DNA of 64,000 nucleotides from assembly GCA_964346725.1 (NCBI GenBank), contig CAYFVM010000010.1, forward strand, positions 1-64,000. The letters run 5' to 3'. Below, piece after piece: positions 51,472 to 60,017 of this stretch. Source of the DNA: UBA1715 sp964346725. Its GTDB lineage: Bacteria > Bacteroidota > Bacteroidia > Bacteroidales > UBA1715. A program made the position numbers and the translations under genes. The notes under the pieces were generated by a model. The model did not search any database. It saw nothing but the letters and a program-made list of their open reading frames with translations, and had not been told where the DNA came from. Each line of letters opens with the position of its first letter. Positions within the stretch are counted from its first letter, which is position 1.

Positions 51472-51909
51472 ATGAGTGTAGTAACTATTTGGCTATTGAG
51501 TGGGGTAATTGGCATTTTGCTTGAATTGCTTTTGCCCGGATTAATCGTCCTCTTCTTTGGATGTGGCGCTGTACTTACGGGTTTAGCTGCATGGACTTTT
51601 CCATCACTTTCGCTGAATGGTCAACTTATAGTTTTTACGGTCAGTTCGGTATTGTTGCTACTCATTTTCCGCAAGATGCTTAAGAATAAATTTTTCCACA
51701 AAAACAATGCTCCCGAACCAATTGAGGAAATTGATACGGAATTCATAGGAAAAACGGCTAAAGCGCTCTCTACTTTTGAGCAAGGTCGTGGTAAAGTTGA
51801 ATTCAAAGGAACTTCATGGGAAGCTATTTCGCAAGATTCAATTCAAGAAGGCGATTTAGTCATCATCAATGCACGAGAAAGTATAACATTAACAGTGTCT
51901 AAACTATAA
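51472..51909 (+). CDS. NfeD-family membrane protein
   Basis: A short NfeD protein (145 aa): three membrane helices (residues ~5-65, with LELLLPGLIVLFFGCGAVLTG) followed by a C-terminal OB-fold (GKTAKALSTFEQGRGKVEFK). Short NfeD proteins work with SPFH/stomatin-like partners in membrane microdomains, and here the SPFH gene follows after 16 bases. The pair sits inside the his operon, which is unexpected for its function. Confidence 0.9.
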   Translation: MSVVTIWLLSGVIGILLELLLPGLIVLFFGCGAVLTGLAAWTFPSLSLNGQLIVFTVSSVLLLLIFRKMLKNKFFHKNNAPEPIEEIDTEFIGKTAKALSTFEQGRGKVEFKGTSWEAISQDSIQEGDLVIINARESITLTVSKL

Positions 51910-51925
51910 AAAAACAGGTGTCAAT

Positions 51926-52906
51926 ATGAGTACAGTATTAATAGCAGTTTGCGTCTTAGCGTTTTTCATCTTTACAGGAAGTATAAAAATTATTCCACAA
52001 CGTGAAGCCTATATTATTGAACGTTTGGGAAAATATAAGGGAACGCTTACAGCAGGTTTCAAGGTAATTATTCCTTTTGTTGATAGAGTGTCGTACAAAC
52101 ATTCTTTGAAAGAACAAGCAATTGATGTGGCATCGCAAACGTGTATCACCAAAGATAACATCTCGGTTGAGGTTGATGGTATTATGTATTTGCAAGTGGT
52201 TGATCCTCAAAAGGCTTCGTATGGTATTGATAATTATATTTTTGCGTCAATTCAGTTGGCACAAACTACTATGCGTAGTGTGATTGGTAAGTTGGAACTT
52301 GACAAAACGTTCGAAGAACGCGATTCCATCAATTCAGTGATAGTTGCAGCGGTTGATAAAGCAAGCGATGCGTGGGGAATAAAAATTACCCGTTATGAGG
52401 TGAAAAACATTACCCCTCCGCAGAGTATTAAAGATGCCATGGAAAAGCAAATGCGTGCTGAGCGTGAAAAACGTGCCGTTATTGCTGAATCAGAAGGTCA
52501 GAAGCAAGCGAAAATCAATGTGGCAGAGGCGTCACGCCAAGAGTTGATTGCAAAATCGGAAGGTGAGATGCAAGCAAAAATTAACGTGGCAAATGCCGAC
52601 AAGCAAGAGTTGATAGCTCGTTCTGAAGGCGAAATGCAACGTCGCATTAATGAGGCTTCCGGTAAAGCAAGTGAAATTGAACAAGTTGCTATAGCTACCG
52701 CAAAAGGTCTTCGTGAAATAGCCAGTGCAATTGGCTCGGAAAACGGAGTTGAAGCGGTGAATCTTCGTGTTGCCGAACAATATTTGAACGAATTCGGCAA
52801 GTTAGCAAAGGAAAACAACACAATGATAATTCCTCAAAATATGACAGATGTAGGCAGCGTGCTTGCTACTGCAATGTCGGTTATTGAAAATACCAAGAAA
52901 AAATAA
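51926..52906 (+). CDS. SPFH/band-7 (stomatin-like, QmcA type) protein with 22-residue repeats
   Basis: A 326-residue protein with an N-terminal membrane helix, an SPFH domain (IIPQREAYIIERLGKYKGTL to ~residue 180) and a long Ala/Glu/Lys-rich helix. That helix contains three copies of a 22-residue unit beginning SEG (bases 52490, 52556 and 52622), each containing an INVA- or IN-type core and, in the first two, QELIA. A hydrophobic C-terminal part follows. It likely forms ring- or cage-shaped assemblies with NfeD at the inner membrane and may control membrane proteases. hisD begins two bases downstream. Confidence 0.92.
   Translation: MSTVLIAVCVLAFFIFTGSIKIIPQREAYIIERLGKYKGTLTAGFKVIIPFVDRVSYKHSLKEQAIDVASQTCITKDNISVEVDGIMYLQVVDPQKASYGIDNYIFASIQLAQTTMRSVIGKLELDKTFEERDSINSVIVAAVDKASDAWGIKITRYEVKNITPPQSIKDAMEKQMRAEREKRAVIAESEGQKQAKINVAEASRQELIAKSEGEMQAKINVANADKQELIARSEGEMQRRINEASGKASEIEQVAIATAKGLREIASAIGSENGVEAVNLRVAEQYLNEFGKLAKENNTMIIPQNMTDVGSVLATAMSVIENTKKK
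52490..52687 (+). repeat. 66-bp tandem repeat encoding 22-residue units in the SPFH gene
   Basis: Units begin at 52490, 52556 and 52622 and encode SEGQKQAKINVAEASRQELI, SEGEMQAKINVANADKQELI and SEGEMQRRINEASGKASEIE type segments. The third unit is the most diverged. Copy number may vary between strains. Confidence 0.75.
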
Positions 52907-52907
52907 A

Positions 52908-54197
52908 ATGGAATTGTTTATTAATCCCGATAGAAGAGAGTGGTCGTCTATTTTAAAACGACCATTGTTGAATAATTCAGAATTGGAACCAATTGTTGCT
53001 GGTATTTTAGAAAATGTAAAAAATAAGGGCGATAAGGCGGTTTTAGAATATTGTAGAAAATTTGACAATCCAAACATTCAAGATTTGGCTGTAACGTCCG
53101 AAGAAATCAATAAGGCAGAATCATTGGTTCCCGACGAATTGAAGTCGGCTATCAAGCTTGCTATTTCTAATATTACTAAGTTTCACGAGCGTCAAGTTGA
53201 TATTCCGTCCGTTACTGAAGTGCTTTTCGGGGTTAAATGTTGGCGCAAAAGTGTTGGAATAGAAAAAGTTGGACTCTACATTCCGGGAGGCTCAGCGCCA
53301 CTATTTTCAACTATTTTGATGCTTGCAATTCCTGCAAAAATAGCCGGATGCAACGAAATTATTCTTTGCACACCCGAAGGGAAAAACGGTGCGATTCATC
53401 CTGCAATATTGTATGCAGCAAAACAAGCCGGAGTTACAAAAATCTTCAAGGTTGGCGGCGCTCAGGCAATTGCCGCTATGGCATACGGAACGGAAACAAT
53501 CCCACGTGTTTACAAAATTTTTGGTCCGGGCAATCAGTTTGTGATGAAAGCAAAATTGATGGTGAGCACGCAAGGTGTTGCTATTGATATGCCTGCCGGT
53601 CCGTCTGAAGTAATGATTGTGGCTGACGAAACGGCAAATCCTGAATTTATTGCTGCCGATTTCTTGTCGCAATGCGAACACGGAAAAGATAGCCAGGCAA
53701 TGTTGCTCACAACATCAAAACGAATAGCAGAAGAAACGCAAAAAGCCATAGAACAACAACTTAAAGAGTTGAAACGTAACGAGATTGCGCAAGTTTCGGT
53801 GCAGAACAGCAAGATTGTTGTGTTTGAGTCTGCCGATGATATGGTTGCTATGATGAACGAATATGCACCTGAACATTTGATTCTTTCTGTTGACAATGCA
53901 TTTGGATTCAGCAAAAAAGTAGTGAATGCCGGCTCGGTTTTCCTTGGAAATTATTCTCCTGAAAGTGCCGGAGATTATGCATCGGGAACAAACCACACGC
54001 TTCCTACAAATGGCTATGCAAAAGCATACAGTGGCGTTTCGCTTGATAGTTTTGTGCGAAAAATTACGTTCCAAGAAATTATTCCTGAAGGGCTTCAAAC
54101 ACTTGGCCCGACAATAGAAGTAATGGCAGAAGCCGAAATGCTTGATGCGCACAAAAATGCGGTAAGCGTTCGTTTGGCTGAAATAAACAAGAAATAA
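52908..54197 (+). CDS. hisD: Histidinol dehydrogenase
   Basis: Zinc enzyme (429 aa) that oxidises histidinol to histidine in the last two steps of the pathway. Signatures: VGLYIPGGSAPLFSTILM, KVGGAQAIAAMAYGTETIP, AGPSEVMIVADETANPEFIA, the zinc site in SQCEHGKDSQAML, and APEHLIL. The ATG at 52908 starts the conserved MELFINPDR; the frame is open 45 bases upstream, inside the SPFH gene. hisC starts one base after the stop. Confidence 0.97.
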   Translation: MELFINPDRREWSSILKRPLLNNSELEPIVAGILENVKNKGDKAVLEYCRKFDNPNIQDLAVTSEEINKAESLVPDELKSAIKLAISNITKFHERQVDIPSVTEVLFGVKCWRKSVGIEKVGLYIPGGSAPLFSTILMLAIPAKIAGCNEIILCTPEGKNGAIHPAILYAAKQAGVTKIFKVGGAQAIAAMAYGTETIPRVYKIFGPGNQFVMKAKLMVSTQGVAIDMPAGPSEVMIVADETANPEFIAADFLSQCEHGKDSQAMLLTTSKRIAEETQKAIEQQLKELKRNEIAQVSVQNSKIVVFESADDMVAMMNEYAPEHLILSVDNAFGFSKKVVNAGSVFLGNYSPESAGDYASGTNHTLPTNGYAKAYSGVSLDSFVRKITFQEIIPEGLQTLGPTIEVMAEAEMLDAHKNAVSVRLAEINKK

Positions 54198-54198
54198 T

Positions 54199-55260
54199 AT
54201 GGCTGATTCAAATTTTTCTCTCGTTGATATATTGCGTTCGAATATCCGTAACATTACGCCGTATTCTACTGCGCGTGATGAGTACCAAGGTGTTGCGTTG
54301 GTAAATCTTGATGCAAACGAGAACTCATTCGGTTCGGTTGGAAACGGTCCTAACAATCGTTATCCCGACCCATATCAGATTGAGTTGAAAAAGGTTGTTT
54401 CTAAGATAAAAGGAATGCCGATTGACCAAATGTTTTTGGGCGGAAGTGGCAGCGACGAAGGAATTGGTTTGTTGTACACCGCTTTTTGTGAGCCGGGAAA
54501 AGACAACGCAATCGTTTGCCCGCCAACCTACGGTATGTATGGCGTTTCTGCCGAAATCAACGATATTCCATGCAAGGAAGTTCCGTTGACTGACGATTTC
54601 CAATTGCAGGCAGACAAAGTGATTGCTGCCATTGACGAGCACACAAAACTCATATGGATATGCTCGCCAAACAACCCTTCGGGAAATGCATACAATCGCG
54701 AAGCTGTGCGAAAAGTGGTTGAGGCATCGCCATCGATTGTGGTGATAGACGAAGCATATATTGACTTCTGCAACGAACCTTCATGGACAACTGAGTTGAA
54801 GAATTACCCAAATTTGGTTGTATTGCAAACATTCTCAAAAGCCTGGGGACTTGCCAATATGCGTCTGGGAATGATGTTCGCTTCGAAAGAAATTATAGCA
54901 GTCATCAATAAAATTAAGTTGCCATACAACATCAACGGTATGGTGCAAAAATACGCTATCGATATTCTTTCGAACTATGCGTCGCAAAAAGACGCTTATG
55001 TAGCCGAAATACTTGTAGGACGTAAGTTTCTCGAACAAGAACTTGCCAAACTTCCAACGGTGGAAAAGATTTTTCCGAGCGATACCAATTTCTTGTTGGT
55101 GAAAATTGCCAACGCACATCAAGTGTATCTTGATTTGGTGAAAGCCGGCATTATTGTGCGCGATCGTTCTAAGGTGAAACTTTGCAATGATTGTCTTCGA
55201 ATTACGGTGGGAACGCCTGAGGAAAATGAGTCGTTGCTCAAAGAGTTGAGAAAACTATAG
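54199..55260 (+). CDS. hisC: Histidinol-phosphate aminotransferase
   Basis: A PLP-dependent class-II aminotransferase of 353 residues. It has VNLDANENSFG near the start, CSPNNPSGNAY, VVIDEAYIDFC and the PLP-binding Lys in QTFSKAWGLANMRLG. It is last in the hisG operon; hisB, hisH and hisA are missing from the window. Its final 6 bases overlap the convergent LuxR-type gene. Confidence 0.97.
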   Translation: MADSNFSLVDILRSNIRNITPYSTARDEYQGVALVNLDANENSFGSVGNGPNNRYPDPYQIELKKVVSKIKGMPIDQMFLGGSGSDEGIGLLYTAFCEPGKDNAIVCPPTYGMYGVSAEINDIPCKEVPLTDDFQLQADKVIAAIDEHTKLIWICSPNNPSGNAYNREAVRKVVEASPSIVVIDEAYIDFCNEPSWTTELKNYPNLVVLQTFSKAWGLANMRLGMMFASKEIIAVINKIKLPYNINGMVQKYAIDILSNYASQKDAYVAEILVGRKFLEQELAKLPTVEKIFPSDTNFLLVKIANAHQVYLDLVKAGIIVRDRSKVKLCNDCLRITVGTPEENESLLKELRKL

Positions 55261-55854
55261 CTCTTCGAGTTTTATGATGCCGTGAAGTACGGCGCAAATA
55301 GTGAGATGTCCGATAGAGCGAGATCCCAATTTGCTCGATACATTATTTCGGTGAAACGCAACGGTGGCGGGCGTAATGTTTAGCTTTTCGCCAATTTCTT
55401 TGTTGTAATATCCCAACACTACCAATTTAAGAACCTCACGTTCGCGAGGCGAAAGAACGGGCGTTTGTGCGTTCCCTGTTTCTACCGTTTCCTCTAATCG
55501 TTGGTGCCCATGCGGGTGACCAAATTGGTGCAAGCAAAGGAGAGTTTTGAGTAACGTTTTTTCAGGTTGTGAAATGTCAATGGTTCGAAAACCATAATTT
55601 TTCATAATAGCAGAATCACCTTCGCACAGAACTACGGTTTTCGCTTGTATCGGTGTGAAAAAATCCAATGCACTGAATATGATGTTTACTCCCACAAAAT
55701 AATGGACAACAGGAGTCTTTGCCACAAATTCTTTGATTTCTTTCGCCGAATTGAATATCTGTATGTCTACATTGGGAATCACATCTGCCAAAATTGACTG
55801 TAAGGCAATTCCACTCAAGGTATTCGTAGTAACTATGGCAATTGTAAAATTCAT
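55255..55854 (-). CDS. LuxR-type regulator with degenerate receiver domain (paralogue)
   Basis: A 199-residue protein with the same layout as the regulator at 16200. The C-terminal LSPREREVLKLVVLGYYNKE and TPATVAFHRNNVSSKL are a LuxR/NarL DNA-binding domain. The N-terminal receiver-like part starts IAIVTTNTLSGIAL, without the usual acidic pair, and has no Asp near position 55, so phosphorylation is unlikely. It is divergent from the TonB-dependent receptor gene 83 bases away and probably controls it. A -7 box lies at 55872-55879. Confidence 0.88.
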   Translation of the reverse strand: MNFTIAIVTTNTLSGIALQSILADVIPNVDIQIFNSAKEIKEFVAKTPVVHYFVGVNIIFSALDFFTPIQAKTVVLCEGDSAIMKNYGFRTIDISQPEKTLLKTLLCLHQFGHPHGHQRLEETVETGNAQTPVLSPREREVLKLVVLGYYNKEIGEKLNITPATVAFHRNNVSSKLGSRSIGHLTICAVLHGIIKLEEL

Positions 55855-55871
55855 ATCCGTTGTTGAGTGAG

Positions 55872-55879
55872 CAAAGATA
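55872..55879 (-). promoter_or_regulatory. -7 promoter element of the LuxR-type gene
   Basis: TATCTTTG on the minus strand, 17 bases before the ATG at 55854. Confidence 0.5.
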
Positions 55880-55925
55880 TAAAAAACTATTATTTATGAG
55901 AGTTGATTGATTTTGATTGAAAGAA

Positions 55926-55933
55926 TAGTTTTG
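55926..55933 (+). promoter_or_regulatory. -7 promoter element of the TonB-dependent receptor gene
   Basis: TAGTTTTG ends 4 bases before the ATG at 55938, with TTGA (one or two mismatches to TTTG) 19 bases upstream. The transcript should start at or beside the start codon. Confidence 0.5.
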
Positions 55934-55937
55934 CGGC

Positions 55938-58175
55938 ATGAATTTATTATTAAGCATACTCATTCCTTTGTGCGGCTATTACCCAACTGACACGATTTCT
56001 GTGGACACGGTGGGAATACAAGCGCCTATAAAAACTTCAAGTTCGTTGCAGGAAGAGCCGGTGGCTTCTACTTCATTCAATCTAAGTCAGATAGACAATT
56101 TACAGATTTCGTCGGTGAAAGATGTGTCGGCAACTGCGCCTAACTTTTTCCAACCAAAATACGGTTCACGCATAACTTCTACAATCTACATTCGAGGTTT
56201 CGGCTCTCGTATAGACCAGCCGGCTGTGGGTTTGATGATAGACAACGTGCCCATAATGAATAAAAACGCGTTCGATTTTGACTTCTTCGATATTAGAAGA
56301 ATTGACGTTTTGCGCGGTCCGCAGGGCTCTTTGTATGGCCGAAATTCCAACGGTGGGATTATGAACATTTACACGCTTTCGCCTATGGTGTGGCAAGGGT
56401 TGCGGGTAAAAACGGAATTCGATTCGGAGTTTTCTACGAAAGCCTCGGTGTCGTATTACAGCAAACCAAAAGACAACTTTGGCTACTCAGTGGCCGCTGC
56501 TGCTTCGTATAACGAAGGCTTTTTTACCAACGAATATTCAGGCGAGCAATGCGATGGGGGTTCTAGTTATTCGGGCAGAGTAAAGTTGCATTGGCTTCCA
56601 AATACACGCTGGAGCCTAGAAAATAGCACGTCGGTAAACTATGTGGATGAAGGCGGATATGCCTATCACCAGACTGATGCGTATGATTTGTATATTTATG
56701 ACATTTTACCAATCAGCTACAACGACGAGTGCGGGTACCAAAGATTCACTCTCATTGACGGACTTGTGGCTAAACGCACCGGCAAGCGTGCCGATTTGGC
56801 GTTAGTTACAAGTTATCAGTTTTTGAGTGATGATTTGCTTCTTGATAATGATTTTACCTCTTGGTCTTATTTTACTTTGCACCAAATCCAGCGTGAGCAT
56901 AATGTTACGCAGGAAGTGCTGCTTGCTCGCCACGACAAGTCTAAACAATGGCAATGGACCACGGGAATGTTTGCATTTGGCAAAATGCTCAATATAGAAT
57001 CGCCGGTGACCTTCAAGCGTGACGGTATTGAGCAATTGATTTTAAAGAATGCCAACAAAGGACTTCACAGTACGTTCCCCAATAATAATTTGGAAATAGC
57101 TGACAGCAGTTTCGTGATTGCTTGTGATTTGGCGATACCAACATACGGTGCGGCTTTGTATCACGAGTCGCATTGGAAAATCAAGCACTGGAAATTGACT
57201 GCGGGCATCCGTGCCGATTTTGAATATTCACAGATGGATTACAACGAATCGTGCGATGTTGATTATCGTTTTGATTTGACTATGACAAACTACAAAAACA
57301 TTCGTTCGGAATTCGTTGGAACAGAGAAATTGTCATCGTTGGAACTCTTGCCAAAAATTTCCGCGCAGTATTTCTTCAACAGCGGAAGCGTGTATGCCAC
57401 GTTTGCTAATGGGTACAAGGCCGGTGGCTTCAATACGCAAATTTTCTCCGATATTATGCAGCCAATTATGATGAATTCGATAATGGATGATTTGGGAGTG
57501 AGTTTTTCTTCTGAAAGTGCCGGTGCGCAGTCGGCAGCGGCAACAACCTACAAGCCGGAGACAAACTATAATTTTGAAGTTGGCGCAAAATATCAAAAGA
57601 AATCGTTTGCTGGAACACTTGCGTTGTTTTGGATAGAAGGCGTTGACCAGCAAATTACGGTGTTGCCGGAGGGTAATGGTGTGGGACGTAAGATGTCGAA
57701 CGCGGGAAGAACCAGAAGTAGAGGCGTGGAATGTTCAGCGCATTACACTCTACATAATTGGAGTTTTTCAGCAGACTGCGGCTTTACCGATGCATGCTAT
57801 CGCAATTATCAGTACAACGACACCGTGAATTATGCCGGAAATCATGTGCCGTATGCGCCAACGTCAACCATAGCGGCACAGGCAAAGTATGTTTGGAACG
57901 TCAGTCGGAAACTGGTAGACAATGTGCATTTTTCATTGCAGTATAGAGGAATTGGCAAAATCTATTGGAACGATGACAATTCATTGTCTCAGCCTCTGTA
58001 TTCGTTGTTTTCGGCTCAAATACAGTGCAAAAAAGATAATTTCACCTTTGGACTGTTTTGTAAAAATCTTACTGATACTCAGTATTATACGTTTTATTTT
58101 AAATCAATCGGACGCTCTTTCTATGCCGAAGGAACGCCTCGTGTAATTGGAATTAATTGTAATCTAACTATTTAA
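55938..58175 (+). CDS. TonB-dependent outer-membrane receptor
   Basis: A 745-residue active transporter of the outer membrane. A short signal-like N-terminus is followed by a plug domain (residues ~45-145 with IYIRGFGSRIDQPAV, DNVPI and RIDVLRGPQGSLYGRNSNGG) and a 22-strand barrel (ANGYKAGGFNTQIF, NYNFEVGAKYQ, and a C-terminal aromatic-rich strand). It lacks the N-terminal carboxypeptidase-like domain and has no SusD partner, so it resembles siderophore/metal/vitamin receptors more than glycan importers. The substrate is unknown. It is divergent from a LuxR-type regulator and followed after 10 bases by a calycin-like lipoprotein. Confidence 0.92.
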   Translation: MNLLLSILIPLCGYYPTDTISVDTVGIQAPIKTSSSLQEEPVASTSFNLSQIDNLQISSVKDVSATAPNFFQPKYGSRITSTIYIRGFGSRIDQPAVGLMIDNVPIMNKNAFDFDFFDIRRIDVLRGPQGSLYGRNSNGGIMNIYTLSPMVWQGLRVKTEFDSEFSTKASVSYYSKPKDNFGYSVAAAASYNEGFFTNEYSGEQCDGGSSYSGRVKLHWLPNTRWSLENSTSVNYVDEGGYAYHQTDAYDLYIYDILPISYNDECGYQRFTLIDGLVAKRTGKRADLALVTSYQFLSDDLLLDNDFTSWSYFTLHQIQREHNVTQEVLLARHDKSKQWQWTTGMFAFGKMLNIESPVTFKRDGIEQLILKNANKGLHSTFPNNNLEIADSSFVIACDLAIPTYGAALYHESHWKIKHWKLTAGIRADFEYSQMDYNESCDVDYRFDLTMTNYKNIRSEFVGTEKLSSLELLPKISAQYFFNSGSVYATFANGYKAGGFNTQIFSDIMQPIMMNSIMDDLGVSFSSESAGAQSAAATTYKPETNYNFEVGAKYQKKSFAGTLALFWIEGVDQQITVLPEGNGVGRKMSNAGRTRSRGVECSAHYTLHNWSFSADCGFTDACYRNYQYNDTVNYAGNHVPYAPTSTIAAQAKYVWNVSRKLVDNVHFSLQYRGIGKIYWNDDNSLSQPLYSLFSAQIQCKKDNFTFGLFCKNLTDTQYYTFYFKSIGRSFYAEGTPRVIGINCNLTI

Positions 58176-58185
58176 TAATTTGAAA

Positions 58186-58650
58186 ATGAAAAAGGTAAAT
58201 AAATTTTTAGCATTGCTTGCAGTGGCGGGAATGTTTGTAGGTTGTGGCGACGACGAACCAACAAAAGGAGAACCGGAAGTGCAAGACAATGGGATTTCGT
58301 ATGCTGGAACTATGGTAGTAGTGCAACAAGATGAAACAACGTACACTCAAGAAAATGTGGTTGTTGATTATGAAATTACTGATACTGCAGGGCTTGTGCT
58401 GACTTTCAATCAAGTGTCTTTTTCTTCAAAAATGCCGATAAAAATTGATATGACGCTAACAAATGTTCAGTATGAAAAAAATTCAGAAACAATATCTTTC
58501 ACAGGTGACGGTATTGTGCCCATTGCTATGGGTGGTCCATTCCCTAATTATACTGTGACAAATTTATCAGGAACAGTACAAGAAGGAACAATGAACCTTT
58601 CTATGAGTTGTGGAACTTATCCGGTTACGTTTATCGGGACTATTCAATAA
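58186..58650 (+). CDS. Calycin-like lipoprotein
   Basis: A 154-residue lipoprotein (lipobox FVGC, Cys22) with a beta-rich body that reads like the Bacteroidota calycin-like domain (PF13944): ISYAGTMVVVQQDE near the start, FTGDGIVPIAMGG in the middle, and a repeated GTVQEGTMNLSMSC/TFIGT end. It follows the TonB-dependent receptor by 10 bases and may be its surface ligand-binding partner. That role is inference. The ATG at 58186 gives a proper signal peptide. Confidence 0.75.
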   Translation: MKKVNKFLALLAVAGMFVGCGDDEPTKGEPEVQDNGISYAGTMVVVQQDETTYTQENVVVDYEITDTAGLVLTFNQVSFSSKMPIKIDMTLTNVQYEKNSETISFTGDGIVPIAMGGPFPNYTVTNLSGTVQEGTMNLSMSCGTYPVTFIGTIQ

Positions 58651-58666
58651 TGATGTATATAAGCAT

Positions 58667-58700
58667 AAAAAAAGCGGTCCAATTTTGAACCGCTTTTTTT
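58667..58700. terminator. Bidirectional intrinsic terminator
   Basis: A 12-bp stem AAAAAAAGCGGT / ACCGCTTTTTTT, with a further CAA/TTG pairing in the 10-base loop region, lies between the convergent calycin-like and small lipoprotein genes and should serve both. Confidence 0.9.
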
Positions 58701-58719
58701 ATGTAGAATAATGCAGATG

Positions 58720-58920
58720 TTATTTACATTTGTATTCATATTCAGTACCAAGAACTGTTTCTTTCCAGTCTCCTGTTTTTTCACATTCGTCTTGGAAATC
58801 AATGATTTTTGACTGTTTTTCTCCGTCTACTTTTACTGTGCAAACACATTCACGTCCGAAACATGAAGAAAGAGCTACCATAGAAGCTCCAACTGCTAAT
58901 ACTAATAAAATTTTTTTCAT
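58720..58920 (-). CDS. Small Cys-rich lipoprotein
   Basis: A 66-residue protein with a lipoprotein signal (MKKILLVLAVGASMVALSSC, Cys20). The mature 47 residues have four more Cys (FGRECVC, DECEK and the C-terminal YKCK), which could form two disulfides. No family is recognised. It is monocistronic: a shared terminator lies behind it. A TATATTCG sequence upstream (near 58950) may be a weak -7 box. Confidence 0.7.
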   Translation of the reverse strand: MKKILLVLAVGASMVALSSCFGRECVCTVKVDGEKQSKIIDFQDECEKTGDWKETVLGTEYEYKCK

Positions 58921-59031
58921 AACTTTTTAGTCTTTATCGTTTTTTTTGCGAATATAGGAAATCTTTTTCAAATAGGCAAAAGTATTTCTGAAAAGCTAAT
59001 TTATACTGCTGAATAATATATTACTTACAGA

Positions 59032-59063
59032 TTTGGAAAAGGCATGAAATGCGTTTACTTTTG
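59032..59063 (+). promoter_or_regulatory. Promoter of the MauE/thioredoxin-like gene
   Basis: TTTG (59032-59035), 20 bases, TACTTTTG (59056-59063). The -7 box lies within the longer frame from 59049, so translation should begin at the ATG at 59079. Confidence 0.65.
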
Positions 59064-59078
59064 GCTAAAATTACCGGT

Positions 59079-60005
59079 ATGGATAGTAAGAAAATAATCC
59101 TTTTTGTCATACGCTTGCTCGTAGGCATTACGTTTATAGCGTCATCGGGACTTAAATTGTATTCTTTAGAATCGTTTGAGTTGTATGTGTATAGTTTCGG
59201 GGTGTTCTCATATTCAACTACAGCATTTTTGGCCCGATTGCTTATAATGAGTGAGTTTTTACTTGGAATAGGTATCCTGTTTCGCATTTTTTACAAGCAA
59301 GTTTGGTGGGTTACTATGGCGATGCTTGTGGGCTTTTCCCTTTTTTTGATTTACGTCGCTTTATTTCGTTCCAACGATAACTGCCATTGTTTTGGCGATG
59401 TAGTTGACCTTAATGCCACTGAGTCAATCATTAAAAATATCGTGTTGATAGCTATGCTTTTGTTGGTGCGAAAACAAGACGAGTGGCATCATTCTTTGAA
59501 GGCATATATTGTTAGTATTTCTGCCTTGGTTTCCGTGTTTGTGGCATTTTTGGGCTTTCCTATGGATTCCATGTATTCATTGTTTTACAGCGACAAAAAC
59601 GAGCGTTTCAATCAGTCGGTGTATGACAACGTGATTGTGCGACCCGAATATTCAAGCATGATTGATTCTTCAAAAAATATGGTTGTCGGTCTTGTTTCGG
59701 AGACATGTAAGCATTGTAAGTCCGGCAATACAATAATGTCTGCAATTTTTGAGCAAAACAACTTAGATACTGCCGATTTTAAAAATTTTGTAATGAGTCG
59801 AAATGCTGCTGTTCTTGATTCATTTAAAATAGAAACCAAAACGCAAGAGTTTGAATACAGAACATTGAATCCATCTCTCATTATTTCAATGAATAATGGC
59901 TTTTTTCCTACGTATCTATTGATAGAGAAAGGGAAAGTTGTAAAGGCTCTCAATTATAAGCAATTAAACGAAAAAGAACTTGTAAAGTTTCTTGGAAATC
60001 AGTAA
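59079..60005 (+). CDS. MauE/DoxX-like membrane protein with thioredoxin-like domain
   Basis: A 308-residue inner-membrane protein. Four helices in the first ~125 residues, with the loop CHCFGD, match the MauE/DoxX redox-associated family. A fifth helix near 140-160 leads to a periplasmic thioredoxin-like domain with SETCKHCKSG as the CxxC site near residue 210. It may move electrons for thiol oxidation or reduction in the periplasm, for example for cytochrome c or lipoprotein maturation; the exact role is unknown. It converges with murF-alr 12 bases later. Confidence 0.85.
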   Translation: MDSKKIILFVIRLLVGITFIASSGLKLYSLESFELYVYSFGVFSYSTTAFLARLLIMSEFLLGIGILFRIFYKQVWWVTMAMLVGFSLFLIYVALFRSNDNCHCFGDVVDLNATESIIKNIVLIAMLLLVRKQDEWHHSLKAYIVSISALVSVFVAFLGFPMDSMYSLFYSDKNERFNQSVYDNVIVRPEYSSMIDSSKNMVVGLVSETCKHCKSGNTIMSAIFEQNNLDTADFKNFVMSRNAAVLDSFKIETKTQEFEYRTLNPSLIISMNNGFFPTYLLIEKGKVVKALNYKQLNEKELVKFLGNQ

Positions 60006-60017
60006 TGATTTTTATAG

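Noticed and set aside
52490..52687. CRISPR-like array
   Set aside because: The 66-bp repeats are contiguous, in frame and encode a helical part of the SPFH protein; there are no spacers.
53715..54356. 213-codon minus-strand frame
   Set aside because: Antisense to hisD and the start of hisC, both of which show full family motifs.
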